DNA from: Actinomadura rudentiformis
Lineage (GTDB): Bacteria; Actinomycetota; Actinomycetes; Streptosporangiales; Streptosporangiaceae
DNA length: 64,000 nt
Direction of reading: 5' to 3'
NCBI RefSeq assembly: GCF_008923185.1
Contig: NZ_WBMT01000004.1
Span: 1 to 64,000 of the forward strand
In this document: positions 17,373-26,192 of the stretch, piece after piece
Numbering within the stretch: position 1 is the first letter of the stretch
How the letters are laid out: each line of letters begins with the position of its first letter
Position numbers and translations under genes: made by a program
The notes under the pieces: generated by a model
Told to the model about the DNA's origin: nothing
Database searches by the model: none
The model's input: only the letters and a program-made list of their open reading frames with translations

Positions 17373-17851
17373 GTGCGCCTCCAGGAGATCGAACGGCGGG
17401 TGGCGGCCGCCGCCACCCACACCGAGGCCAGGGCGGTCAGCACCGTGACCGCCAGGTAGACCAGGCCGGTTCGGGCATGGCCGCCCGCCACCAGCTGCTG
17501 GATGTCGACGGCGTAGGTGGAGAACGTGGTGAAGCCGCCGAGGACGCCGGTGCCGACGAACGGCCGTACCAGCCGGTGCGCAGCCCATATCTCGGTGATG
17601 ACCACCATGAACACGCCGATCAACGCGCAGCCGACCGCGTTGACCAACAGCGTGGTCCAGGGAAAACCTCCTGCCGAGGCGGGCCACAGCAGCGAGGCGC
17701 CATAACGGGCCACCGCCCCCAGGGCACCGCCGACCGCGACCACAGCGATCACCGGCGCCTGCCCGCGGGCGAGCTCACGCCGCTGAGCAGGGACCGACAG
17801 ATCGACGTCGGGGTCGATGGGTTCGATGATCTGATCGCCGGGGGCAGTCAT
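17369..17851 (-). CDS. crcB: Fluoride exporter CrcB/FluC, subunit 2
   Basis: 160 residues: a 35-residue hydrophilic N-terminal extension (acidic, [13 protein letters not shown]), then the four-helix FluC fold with [29 protein letters not shown] and [15 protein letters not shown]. First gene of the crcB-DUF190-crcB operon. The two CrcB proteins differ enough that they may pair as a heterodimer. I saw no fluoride riboswitch consensus in the leader. Confidence 0.93.
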   Translation of the reverse strand: MTAPGDQIIEPIDPDVDLSVPAQRRELARGQAPVIAVVAVGGALGAVARYGASLLWPASAGGFPWTTLLVNAVGCALIGVFMVVITEIWAAHRLVRPFVGTGVLGGFTTFSTYAVDIQQLVAGGHARTGLVYLAVTVLTALASVWVAAAATRRSISWRRT

Positions 17852-18245
17852 GGATACGCGTCTCCTACTCGTGCAGCCGCCCGGCCATGCGGGCGTGTGT
17901 GATCACAAGTAGGGACTGTTGGCGGCGTCAATGCCGCGGTTCGGGTGCGGCGAGCCCCACCGCCGCGCGGCCGCCCGTTCCGGCTGCCGCCACTCGCCAG
18001 AATAACCGATGCCGTTGATCTTCCAGAAACCTCATCTCGTCGGCGAGCTGCTGCAACAGCTTGAGGCGCTGCTCAAGAAGCATGAGAACTACCGCCTCTA
18101 CCCACCGGCCGGTCAGCCTCTTTTCACCGCGTGGTGAGCGGCCCCACAGGCGACCGACGTACACCGGCGCCCGCAGCGCCTGGAAGGCGACCAGGTGGCC
18201 GTACGGATTGGCTGCGTGCGGTTGACGCCTCGTAGGGTGCCGATC
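17852..18245. other. 394-bp gap: crcB promoter side and unassigned DNA
   Basis: On the minus strand, TTGACG (about 17925-17930) lies upstream of the crcB operon and could be its -35. The rest holds a short plus-strand frame (18008-18137, 42 codons, PHLVGELLQQLEALLKKHEN) that looks like the end of a lost gene. I could not assign it. Confidence 0.4.
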
Positions 18246-18620
18246 ATGGCTTGTCGCATTTCCGAACTGATAATTGAATGCCGGGATCCGCAACGGCTGG
18301 CGGACTTCTGGTGCGAGGTCCTGGGCTTCATCGTGCTTGGCACTGAGGATGACGGGGGAGTGGAGATCGGGCCGCAGGAAGGGTTCGGCGGGTTGCAGCC
18401 GACTCTGATCTTCAGCCCCAACACAGAGCCCAAGACGGGCAAGCTGCGGATGCACTTCGACGTCAACGCCACCGACCGCGATCAGGACGCCGAACTCGAA
18501 CGCCTCCTGCAACTCGGGGCGCGCCCGGCCGACGTCGGCCAGAGCGGCGAGGAGAGCTGGCACGTCCTGGCCGACCCCGAAGGCAACGAATTCTGCCTCC
18601 TGCAATCCCGCCTCAGCTGA
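18246..18620 (+). CDS. VOC-family protein (glyoxalase-like domain 6 type)
   Basis: 124 residues. IIECRDPQRLADFWCEVLGF opens the fold and WHVLADPEGNEFCLLQ closes it, typical of small actinobacterial glyoxalase-like proteins of unknown substrate. It ends 2 bp before the recognisable start of a truncated Tn3-family transposase, so it marks the left junction of transposon-derived DNA. Confidence 0.8.
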   Translation: MACRISELIIECRDPQRLADFWCEVLGFIVLGTEDDGGVEIGPQEGFGGLQPTLIFSPNTEPKTGKLRMHFDVNATDRDQDAELERLLQLGARPADVGQSGEESWHVLADPEGNEFCLLQSRLS

Positions 18621-18621
18621 G

Positions 18622-20646
18622 CACTCCCGCCCCGGCAAACGCGCGCTGCTGAAGACCCTGGAGCAGGCCGGTGGGGTGGACGCGCTGGCCGGCGCGCACG
18701 AGGCGGTCTCGGCGCACCACGGCAACAACTACTTTCCGCTGCTGGACCAGCACTACCGCTCGCACCGCTCCGCGCTGTTCACCCTGGCCGGCGCGATCGA
18801 GCTGGAGGCCACCACGGCCGAGCGCAGCGTGCTGGAGGCGGTGGAGTTCTTGCGCGCGCTGCGCGGCGCCAAGGCCGCGTTCGTGCCCGAGGAGATCACC
18901 GTGGAACGGCCCGGCCCTGCCGGCGATCCGGTGAAGGTGCGGCTGCGGATCAACGTGGAAGCCTTCGCCTCCGGGCAGTGGCGCAAGATCCTGCGGGACA
19001 AGACCCGGCCCGGGATGCTGGTGCGCCGCCACCTGGAGGTGTGCGTGTTCTCCTACCTGGCGGCCGAGCTGCGCTCGGGCGACATTGCGGTGGCTGGGTC
19101 GGACTCCTATGCCAACCTGCACGACCAGCTGATGTCGTGGGAGGAGTGCCGTCCGCTGGTGCCGGCGTTCTGCGCCCAGGCGGGCATCCCGGCCGAGCCG
19201 GACGCGCTGACCGCGCACTACCGCGACAAGCTCGCCACCACCGCCGCGGCGGTCGACGCGGGCTATCCGGGCAACACCGATCTGCTGCTGGAGGGCGGGC
19301 GGCCGGTGCTGCGCCGCCGCAAGGGCGCCGAACGGCGGCCCGCGGCGCTGGCGCTGGAGGCCGCCATCCACGACCGGCTGCCGCAGCGGGCGCTGCTGGA
19401 CATCCTCACCCGCACCGCCTACCTGCTGGGCTGGCACCGCCACTTCGGCCCCGCCTCCGGCTCCGACCCCAAGATCCGCAACGCCATGGCCCGGTACGTG
19501 CTGACCGCGTTCGCGCACGGCACCCTGCTGGGCCCGACCCAGGTCGCCGCACACATGCGCGGGCAGGTCAGCGTGCACGAGCTGTCACTGGCGGGCAACA
19601 AGCACACCACCGCCACCAAAATCGACAAGGCGTCGGTGGACGTCATCAACGCCTTCAACAAGCTCGACGTCGCGAGCGTGTGGGGCGACGGGAAGACGGT
19701 CGCGGCCGACGGCTCGCAGATCGACACCTGGGAGAACAACCTGCTGGCCGAGACTTCCATCCGGTACGGCGGGTACGGCGGGATCGCCTACCGGCACGTC
19801 TCCAACACCTACATCGCGCTGTTCAGCAGGTTCATCCCGTGCGGGGTATGGGAGGCGGTGTACATCATCGACGGGCTGCTGGCCAACAAGTCCGACATCC
19901 AGCCCGACACCATCCATGCCGACACGCAAGGGCAGGCGCTGCCGGTCTTCGGTCTCGGCGCGCTGCTGGGCTTCGACCTGCTGCCGCGTATCCGCAACTG
20001 GCACGACCTGATCTTCTACCGGCCGAGCGAGGCGGCCCGCTACGCCCACATCGACTCGCTGTTCGGCGACGAGGTGGTCGACTGGGAACTGATCGAGAAC
20101 CACTGGCCCGATCTGCTGCGCACCGCGATCTCGATCCGGGAGAACCGGCTGTCGTCGGTGACGCTGCTGCGCCGGCTGGGCAACCACTCCCGCAAGAACC
20201 GCCTGTATCGCGCCTTCCGCGAACTCGGCCGCGCGATCCGCACCATCACGCTGCTGCGCTACCTGTCCGAGCCGGAGCTGCGTGAGCAGATCACCCAGGT
20301 CACCAACCGCAACGAGGCATTCCACGGCTTCGCCGACTGGCTGATGTTCGGCGGCAGGCTCATCGGCCACAACGACCCCGACCACCAGGAGAAGGTGGTG
20401 AAGTTCAACGAGCTGATCGCCAACTGCGTCATCTACTCCACCGCCTGCGACATCACCGACGCCGCCAACGACGTCGCCGCCGAAGGGCAGAGCGTCGACC
20501 TGGACGACCTGGCCACCGTCTCGCCCTACATCACCCACACCGTCCGCCGGTTCGGGAACTGGACGCTCAACCTCGCCCCGCCCGACCAGGCCCCGGCCAC
20601 CCGACTCGATCTCGAACCGCGCGTGCTGTTCGCGCCGAAGACCTGA
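18622..20646 (+). pseudogene. tnpA: Tn3-family transposase, N-terminal third missing (element C)
   Basis: An uninterrupted frame of 674 codons covering the C-terminal two thirds of a Tn3 transposase (family about 990 residues). The DDE residues are all there: Asp in VWGDGKTVAADGSQ, Asp in TIHADTQGQ and Glu in TNRNEAFHGFAD. The roughly 320 N-terminal residues, which bind the terminal repeats, are absent, so it cannot work alone. Its sequence differs strongly from the transposase at 34.8-37.7 kb, so it comes from a second Tn3 subfamily. It is followed after 12 bp by the target duplication of element A. Confidence 0.88.
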
Positions 20647-20663
20647 GGCGCCCTCGCCATCAT

Positions 20664-20704
20664 GGGGTCGCCGTAGTGGCCGGGAAAGATCGGGCGGATA
20701 TGGC
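20664..20704 (+). repeat. Left terminal inverted repeat of element A
   Basis: 41 bp beginning GGGGTCGCCGTAGTGGCCGG and ending GGGCGGATATGGC. It differs from the element B left repeat at only two positions (GGCC versus ACTC). Confidence 0.88.
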
Positions 20705-20754
20705 TGGGTAGGCTCCTCGGCTGGGGATCTTCGGTCTTTGGCGGGAGGTACCTG

Positions 20755-21183
20755 ATGGTTGCTCCGGTGTTCACGGACGAGGAACTGGCGGCCTTGCGGC
20801 GGTTCCCGTAGATCGGTCGGGACGAGCTGGCTCGGTTCTTCACCCTCACTCCGTCTGATGTGGCGTTCATTGATCCTGGCCGGGGCCGCGGTCCGGCCGA
20901 TCGGCTTGGGCTCGCGGTGGCCCTGTGTACTCTGCCGTGGCTCGGGTTTGTGCCCGATGACGTGGCGTCCGCGCCGCGGGCGGCGATTACGCGGCTGGCT
21001 GAGCAACTTCAGGTCGATTCGGATGCGATCCGCTCGTACGGTCGGCGCGCGAAGACGCGGACGGATCATGTGCGGTCGGCGGCGCAGTATCTGCGGTGGC
21101 GGCCGGCGGGCGAGCTGGAGTTGAAGGAGCTGGACGAGTTCCTGCTGGCCCGTGCGATGGAGCATGACTCGCCGACGCTCGTC
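20755..21183 (+). pseudogene. tnpA: Tn3-family transposase N-terminal fragment (element A)
   Basis: About 143 codons from ATG 20755: VAPVFTDEELAALRRFP, then an in-frame TAG at 20809, then GRDELARFFTLTPSDVAFID through ELDEFLLARAMEHDSPTL. It is closely similar to the N-terminus of the element B transposase (the DUF4158-type domain). The frame runs on without a stop into the VOC gene, so a fusion junction lies at about 21183. Confidence 0.85.
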
Positions 21184-21261
21184 GGTGTGAGCTGGGTTTG
21201 CACCGGTGCTTTAGGTTCCGGGGTCATGTGGGACAAGATGGGGACACGACAAGGAGAGACG

Positions 21262-22029
21262 ATGAGCGAGCTGACCACCACGCAGCCGGCTGGCACACCG
21301 ACCTGGATCGACCTGGGCATCCCGGATCTCGACCGCGCGATGACCTTCTACGGCGCGTTGTTCGGTTGGGAGTTCGATGTGGGACCGGCGGAGTTCGGCC
21401 ACTACACCCAGTGCTTGCTACGGGGCAGACCCGTCGCGGCCATCAGGCCGAACCCCGATCCCGACGCCACGGACTTCTGGTGGAACGTCTACTTCGCGAC
21501 GGATGACTGTGACGCCGCGGCCGCCCGAGCGCGGGACGCGGGCGGCTCGATCATCACCGGTCCGATGGACGTGCTGGACCAGGGCCGGACGGCGATCATC
21601 AAGGACACCACCGGTGCGCAGTGTGGACTGTGGCAGGCCGGTGCCCACATCGGCTGCGAGATCGTCAACGAGCCGAACGCCCTGCTCCGCAACGACCTGG
21701 TCACCGCGGAATCCGGGCCCGCGCGCGACTTCTACGTCGCGGTCTTCGGCTACACGTTGGATGCCAACCCGGACATGCCTGAGCTCGACTTCACGTTCCT
21801 GCGCAGACCGGATGGCCACGAGATCGGCGGCATCGCCGGTGACCCAAAGGCCACGAAGTCCCGTTGGGGGACCTTGTTCCAGGTGGACGACGCCGATGCG
21901 GCGGCGCGGCGAGCGGTCGACGCGGGTGGGACCTCGGCCGAGCCCTACGACATGATCTACGGGCGGGTCGCTCACATCACGGACCCGTTCGGCACGGAGT
22001 TCGATGTCGGTGCGGTGATGACGAGCTGA
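21262..22029 (+). CDS. Tandem-VOC protein (27-kDa antigen/CFP30B-like), cargo of element A
   Basis: 255 residues with AAGGAGA upstream of the ATG. Two VOC modules (about 10-125 and 135-250), each with an aromatic-rich opener (FYGALFGWEF; FYVAVFGYTL) and a closing DPFGTEFDVG-type strand. Such proteins are common in actinobacteria; functions range from hydroxylase-like to antibiotic binding. It is the only intact gene between the two terminal repeats, so it is the element's cargo. Substrate unknown. Confidence 0.88.
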   Translation: MSELTTTQPAGTPTWIDLGIPDLDRAMTFYGALFGWEFDVGPAEFGHYTQCLLRGRPVAAIRPNPDPDATDFWWNVYFATDDCDAAAARARDAGGSIITGPMDVLDQGRTAIIKDTTGAQCGLWQAGAHIGCEIVNEPNALLRNDLVTAESGPARDFYVAVFGYTLDANPDMPELDFTFLRRPDGHEIGGIAGDPKATKSRWGTLFQVDDADAAARRAVDAGGTSAEPYDMIYGRVAHITDPFGTEFDVGAVMTS

Positions 22030-22032
22030 ACC

Positions 22033-22182
22033 GGCGGTCAGCTGGCCGAGTGGTCGAGCGAGCTCGTGTGCATGTACGGCACCGGTGAGTACACGATCGC
22101 CGATCTCGCCGACGTGTTCACCGTCTCCCGCGCCACCGTGTACCGAACCCTCCAACGCGGCCAACCAACGGCGACGCAGTGA
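22033..22182 (+). pseudogene. tnpR: Serine resolvase C-terminal fragment
   Basis: About 49 codons without a start: QLAEWSSELVCMYGTGEYTI then ADLADVFTVSRATVYRTLQR, the helix-turn-helix tail of Tn3-type resolvases. The catalytic domain is lost. It adjoins the right terminal repeat, where the resolvase sits in many Tn3 elements. Confidence 0.75.
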
Positions 22183-22206
22183 CAGTCGCTCACCAGCAGC
22201 GATCGT

Positions 22207-22250
22207 CCATATCCGCCCGATCTTTCCCGAGTACTACGGCGACCCACCCC
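22207..22250 (-). repeat. Right terminal inverted repeat of element A
   Basis: On the minus strand it reads GTCGCCGTAGTACTCGGGAA... to GGCGGATATGG, matching the element B left repeat, with outer bases GGGGTGGGTCGCC rather than GGGGTCGCC. Confidence 0.82.
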
Positions 22251-22255
22251 ATCAT

Positions 22256-22373
22256 GTGACAGGGAATGGCCCATTCCCTGTCACGACCACATCCGGTCGC
22301 AACCGGCTCAGGCGTTCTCACCTCGGACGTCGTAGGCGGCCCGTACGGTCGAAGCCAACACATTCCCTGTCAC
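22256..22373 (+). other. Putative tyrosine-recombinase resolution site (IRS-like)
   Basis: An inverted pair of 11-bp arms, GTGACAGGGAA (22256-22266) and TTCCCTGTCAC (22274-22284), flanks a 7-bp spacer TGGCCCA: the size of a tyrosine-recombinase crossover core. A third exact arm TTCCCTGTCAC follows at 22363-22373 in the same orientation as the right core arm. A related set precedes the recombinase gene of element B. This resembles the core plus accessory motifs of the Tn4430 TnpI site, with a different sequence. Confidence 0.65.
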
Positions 22374-22390
22374 ATCAGAGGTGCTTCACG

Positions 22391-22729
22391 GGGCTCATCC
22401 AGACACAGCTCGAACTCGACGACTACCACCTCGGCAAGCTGACGAAGAACCAGCAACCCGGTGAGACCCTGGACGCCGCCGCGTCCCGGCTGCTCGTCGA
22501 CACCCTCGACGACGGTCCCGGTGCCGACGCCCGGGCGCAGATCCGCGGCTGGGCCGAGGAGTACGCCGCAGCGCTGACCGACAGCGCTGACCCGGCCGCA
22601 GCCGCGTGGGCCGAGGCGCTGGAATGGTTCGCCAAGCGCACCAAGGGCGGCAGTCTCAGCATGCTGGTCCACCAGGAGTTCGCCGCCCGGTTCGGCGTCG
22701 ACCCCTATGCCACGGGATCGTCGTCGTGA
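22391..22729 (+). CDS. Hypothetical protein, first gene of the recombinase operon (start unclear)
   Basis: About 113 codons of clear coding sequence (TQLELDDYHLGKLTKNQQPG, then AEEYAAALTDSADPAAAAWA and LSMLVHQEFAARFGVDPYA). I do not recognise the family. No ATG, GTG or TTG lies in frame close to the start of the conserved-looking part; an in-frame GTG at 22256 lies inside the recombination site. The stop overlaps the next start (GTGA), so the gene belongs to a coupled three-gene operon with a tyrosine recombinase. Confidence 0.55.
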   Translation, partial: GLIQTQLELDDYHLGKLTKNQQPGETLDAAASRLLVDTLDDGPGADARAQIRGWAEEYAAALTDSADPAAAAWAEALEWFAKRTKGGSLSMLVHQEFAARFGVDPYATGSSS

Positions 22730-23508
22730 GCGGACTGTCCTACCACCGGGTGCATGAGCCCTACATCGAGGCGGTGGCCGCGGCGGTGCAGGCGGCCGGT
22801 GTTGAGCTGGCCGACTGGGGCGCCGAGACCAACGAGCCGCGCAACGGCTACCTGGAACCGGCCGCACCGGTCGGCCCCGGCCCACAGGTGGAACCGGGCG
22901 GACTATGGCTCGGCTGGACCGAGGAACGCGGCTGGTTCTACGGCGAGGTCGGCGACGACGCATCGGGCCAGCTGTCCTACACCGAGGATCTAGGCGGGGG
23001 GATCTTGCCCGCGCCCGACGAGGCCGCGACGCGGATCGCGCTGCTCGTCCAAGGCGACGCCGAGGCCCTGGCTGCCCTGGCCAGCGAACGGGACCGAGAG
23101 AACCGGTCGTTCACCGATGAGAACGACGGGTTCGAGAACAAGCTTCTCTCCTACCATCCCCTCCAGGCCAGCTACGACAGCGTGGCCGCCTACAACGAGC
23201 AGGCCCCACGCCGCCAGCTCCCCCGCCACGCTGACGCGATCCACCAGATCTTTCACAACACCATCGATGACCCCGACGGCACCGAGCACAGGCTCGACTT
23301 CGCGCCCGATGGCTTGAGAGCGCACCCCGACACAGTCGGCAACCTGGTGCTCCGACCGTTGACCGGAGACGGCCCGATCACCGTCCTGGCGGTCAACATC
23401 ACACGCAAGCAGGTCAACAAGCTGATCGATGTCAAGCCCCGCCCGTACACCCTCAAGCGCCTCCGCGCGGAGACCGAAAGACTCGCTCTCCCGACGCCAC
23501 CTGCCTGA
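22726..23508 (+). CDS. Hypothetical protein, second gene of the recombinase operon
   Basis: 260 residues from GTG 22726. The N-terminal part (YHRVHEPYIEAVAAAVQAAG, later GLWLGWTEERGWFYGE) recalls the DUF6292 family of actinobacterial proteins of unknown function. The C-terminal part (PITVLAVNITRKQVNKLIDV) is unfamiliar. Start and stop overlap both neighbours, so it is co-translated with the recombinase and probably assists or controls it. Function unknown. Confidence 0.75.
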   Translation: MSGLSYHRVHEPYIEAVAAAVQAAGVELADWGAETNEPRNGYLEPAAPVGPGPQVEPGGLWLGWTEERGWFYGEVGDDASGQLSYTEDLGGGILPAPDEAATRIALLVQGDAEALAALASERDRENRSFTDENDGFENKLLSYHPLQASYDSVAAYNEQAPRRQLPRHADAIHQIFHNTIDDPDGTEHRLDFAPDGLRAHPDTVGNLVLRPLTGDGPITVLAVNITRKQVNKLIDVKPRPYTLKRLRAETERLALPTPPA

Positions 23509-24446
23509 TGATCGCCGACGTCGTCCCGCTGGCCAGCACCACCCTGGGCGAAGCCGCCGAGGCGTTCCTGGCCCGCCGCGACCTGGACGCCGACACCATC
23601 CGTTCCTATGACCAGACCCTGCGGCGGTTGTGCCGCGAGCTCGGCGACACCGTCCCGCTCGCCCAGGTCACCGCCGAGCAGGCCGCCGGGGTCTTCGCCG
23701 CGGCGTGGGACGGCGCGGCGGCCCGGACCTGGAACCGGCACCGATCGGCGCTGCGCTCCTTCACCGCGTGGGCGGCCGGACCCGGCCGCGGCTGGGTCAC
23801 CACCGACCTCGCCGGGCTCATCGAGCGGCGACCCGAGCAGCGCGACCGGACCCGCGCCGTCGACCGGCACATCGTCACCGCGCTCCTGGACCGCCGGGAC
23901 GTCGCGCTGAGGGAGAAGACCCTGCGACGGCTGCTGTACGAGAGCGCCGCCCGCGCCGACGAAGTCCTGGCGCTCAACATCGAAGAGCTGGACCTGGACA
24001 ACAAACGCGGCCGGATCACCGGCAAAGGCGGCACCGTCCGGTGGATCCACTGGCAGTCCGGCACCGCCCGCCTGCTGCCCCGCCTCATCAGCGGCCGCAC
24101 ATCAGGGCCGCTGTTCCTGGCCGATCGCCGACCCGCGCCCGCGCGCACGCCTGCGGCCGCCGACCTGTGCCCGCACACCGGCCGCGGCCGGCTCTCCTAC
24201 GAGCGCGCCGAGTACCTGTTCAAACAGGACACCAAACAGCACGACCCCCGCCGACGCGGCTTCACCCTCCACCAGCTCCGCCACTCCCGGCTCACCCACC
24301 TGGCCGAAGACGGCTGGTCAGCCCCGATGCTGATGGCGCTGTCCGGCCACGAGAACATCCGCAGCCTGGCCATCTACACCAACGTCAGCACCGAAGCCGT
24401 CGGCGCAGCCCTCGCCAAGCAGGACCCTGGCCGCCGTCACCGCTGA
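23508..24446 (+). CDS. Tyrosine recombinase (TnpI/XerC-like)
   Basis: 312 residues. N-terminal SAM-like domain (about 1-110, RRDLDADTIRSYDQTLRRLC) and catalytic domain with Arg in YESAARADEVLALN, Lys in RITGKGGTVRW, HQLRHSRLTHLAED (His-x-x-Arg), His in LSGHENIRSLAIY and Tyr in that block. All six catalytic positions appear present. It lies downstream of the 22256-22373 site and is the probable resolvase of element C. Overlap TGATG with the preceding gene. Confidence 0.9.
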   Translation: MIADVVPLASTTLGEAAEAFLARRDLDADTIRSYDQTLRRLCRELGDTVPLAQVTAEQAAGVFAAAWDGAAARTWNRHRSALRSFTAWAAGPGRGWVTTDLAGLIERRPEQRDRTRAVDRHIVTALLDRRDVALREKTLRRLLYESAARADEVLALNIEELDLDNKRGRITGKGGTVRWIHWQSGTARLLPRLISGRTSGPLFLADRRPAPARTPAAADLCPHTGRGRLSYERAEYLFKQDTKQHDPRRRGFTLHQLRHSRLTHLAEDGWSAPMLMALSGHENIRSLAIYTNVSTEAVGAALAKQDPGRRHR

Positions 24447-24501
24447 CCTCGGCAAACGTCCCGCCGCGGCCCCTTTCTGGTGTATTCCGGCTGCACCCCT
24501 T

Positions 24502-24990
24502 TCAGCTCGTCCGCGTCGCTGCACGGTGGCGGCCGTCCATGAGCCAGTCCGCCAAGCTGTCACAGAGCCGCAACATGCTGGCTGCGGCGACCTGCGCGCT
24601 CTCGTCTCGCGATTCAGGGGCGACATTGAGGCGCTCCAGCGCGCGACGGGCCTCTCCCAGGTCCTGCGACATGCGCGCGCCGAGGTCACCGTCGAGGGCG
24701 AACATCGCGATCTCCAGACCGGTGGCGTTGACCAGCCACTCCCGACCCTCGGTGGTCGGAACCGGCACCGCCTCTCCGTCGGCGAGGCGGCACAGCGCCC
24801 CGTACATCTCGCCCGCCAGGTGATACATGCGCACCGCCGACGCGCGGGCCTCAGCACGCAGCGCGGTGTGGCGCTCATGCCGCCGTGTCGCCGAGACCAC
24901 CGCCCAGGCGGTCAACGCCGCCACCAGACCGCCGACCACCGCCGAGATGGTGCCTTGGAGCAGAACACCCCACCAGCCTTGCGGGTCCAC
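24502..24990 (-). CDS. Small membrane-anchored hypothetical protein
   Basis: 162 residues from GTG 24990 (GGGAGGGG upstream). One N-terminal membrane helix (VLLQGTISAVVGGLVAALTA) followed by a soluble helical domain in the cytoplasm (RHERHTALRAEARASAVRMY, MYGALCRLADGEAVPVP). No family recognised. It is convergent with the recombinase operon and may be host DNA beyond the transposon, or cargo. Confidence 0.6.
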   Translation of the reverse strand: MDPQGWWGVLLQGTISAVVGGLVAALTAWAVVSATRRHERHTALRAEARASAVRMYHLAGEMYGALCRLADGEAVPVPTTEGREWLVNATGLEIAMFALDGDLGARMSQDLGEARRALERLNVAPESRDESAQVAAASMLRLCDSLADWLMDGRHRAATRTS

Positions 24991-25029
24991 CAACCACCCC
25001 TCCCTCACACACCGCCGACCCTCGCCGCC

Positions 25030-25300
25030 TTCGACGCCCGATCCTGGAACCAGGTTCCAGAACCCCGAGTTCCTCGGCCATGGCGATGACGTCGGCAGGG
25101 CGGCCTCGGCCAGGCCGCGGCCGCGGTACACCGGCCGGGTACGGATCACGTCCAGAGTGATCGAGGCGGCCGGGCCGGTCCACACCAGGAACAGCTCGAC
25201 GTGCGGGTGCGCCTGTTGCACCCGTACCGCCCCGGCGCGGAACCGGTCGTACTCCCCACAGATCACACAATGCCCCGACCATCCGCGCGATCAACCGCAT
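25030..25300 (-). pseudogene. Frameshifted remnant of an unidentified gene
   Basis: Two minus-strand frames must be joined to give one protein-like run: MRLIARMVG, then EYDRFRAGAVRVQQAHPHVE, ITLDVIRTRPVYRGRGLAEA, then DVIAMAEELG. At least two frame changes. I cannot name the family. It borders the membrane protein gene and has left a fused frame to 24502. Confidence 0.45.
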
Positions 25301-26192
25301 GGCCTGGCCTTTCGCTCCTGCGCGAGCGACGTCATGACCTCACGAGTTTCACGACGCTCTTTCAACACCGGGCGATGATGGGTGCCAGCTCGCCGGTTCT
25401 GCGTGAGACACCCTCAGTCCAGCCCGCCTCACGCAACCCGTTGAAGTGCCCGTTTGCGATTGCCTGGCGTGGACTGTTTCGTCGTTAGGTGACGCACAGG
25501 TGCGACGCGGGCGCGGTACGTCCCCTCCGCCCTGGAGTCTGCGGCGCCGAGTCTGCGGCGAATGCGGCGAGCAGACGACACACGCGAAGCTGGCCGTCAG
25601 CCGCACCTATGGCCGGGCCAGACCATGCGCTGGCTCTGTCGTTGAGTAGCGGCACCGTTTGTCGATGAGTTCGGGCACCGACTGGCGATCGACGGGCCCT
25701 GAATGTCGATGAGTTTGGCACCACGCAGAGTCACGTAAGGGTGTGTACAGAGCGTGGTCGGGATCGAGGTCGGTGTGATCATTTCAGACTGATGCGGCCG
25801 GGGCGTTGGCTACCCTGCCCTCACATGAACTCGACTCCATTTCGTTCACGACGGCTGGTGTTGGGGCGCACCCCTCAGCTAGAGGAGGTCGCGGAACTGG
25901 CGGCCGAGCGCAGTTGGCGGCGTGTGGACGAAAGGCACCGCGTGCGGCGCGGTGGAGCGCCTATCGTTGCGCCCCTGACGGAGATGACGAACGCCCCAGG
26001 CCCCGGACGGGCGTGCCCGGTTGTCGCCTGAGCACCTGGTCTATGAAGTCGCAGTCGGGACGATCACTTGGAACGCGGCGTACGTGCAGTGCCAGTCCAC
26101 CGGCCCCGCCAGCAGCCAGCGCGATCACTGGAAGATGCGCGACCGGAAGATGGGGCCAGCTTTCACGCGTGAAACCGGGCCGCTGGGGCCGG
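25301..26192. other. Gene-poor 0.9-kb stretch with insertion-sequence scars
   Basis: No frame here looks like a real gene. The only clear structure is the triple repeat at 25637-25722, which resembles an IS end. The rest appears to be eroded sequence between the recombinase module and the arsenic operon. Confidence 0.45.
25637..25722 (+). repeat. Three 20-bp repeats resembling an IS21-family end
   Basis: TGTCGTTGAGTAGCGGCACC (25637-25656), TGTCGATGAGTTCGGGCACC (25660-25679) and TGTCGATGAGTTTGGCACC (25704-25722). IS21-family ends carry several transposase-binding repeats starting with TGT; no istA/istB sequence is left here, so this is at most a scar. Confidence 0.45.

Larger units (their letters stand above)
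20659..22255 (+). mobile_element. Element A: short Tn3-derived element carrying a VOC gene
   Basis: Left terminal repeat 20664-20704, right repeat 22207-22250 in inverse orientation, both of the type bounding element B. The 5-bp direct repeat ATCAT flanks both ends (20659-20663 and 22251-22255), as expected for Tn3-family insertion. Inside, in order: the first ~143 codons of a B-type tnpA with a stop codon, an intact VOC gene, and the last ~49 codons of a serine resolvase. It has no working transposase and would need one in trans. The right end reads GACCCACCCC instead of GACCCC (4 extra bases), so the right boundary is slightly uncertain. Confidence 0.75.

Noticed and set aside
17852..17960. 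Possible fluoride (crcB) riboswitch upstream of the crcB operon
   Set aside because: The conserved GATGG / pseudoknot core of that riboswitch is not visible in the leader; only a -35-like box was found.
22256..22284. The 29-bp inverted repeat read as a transcription terminator for tnpA
   Set aside because: A third separate arm copy at 22363 and the matching arrangement before the recombinase of element B fit a recombination site better, though a terminator role is not excluded.
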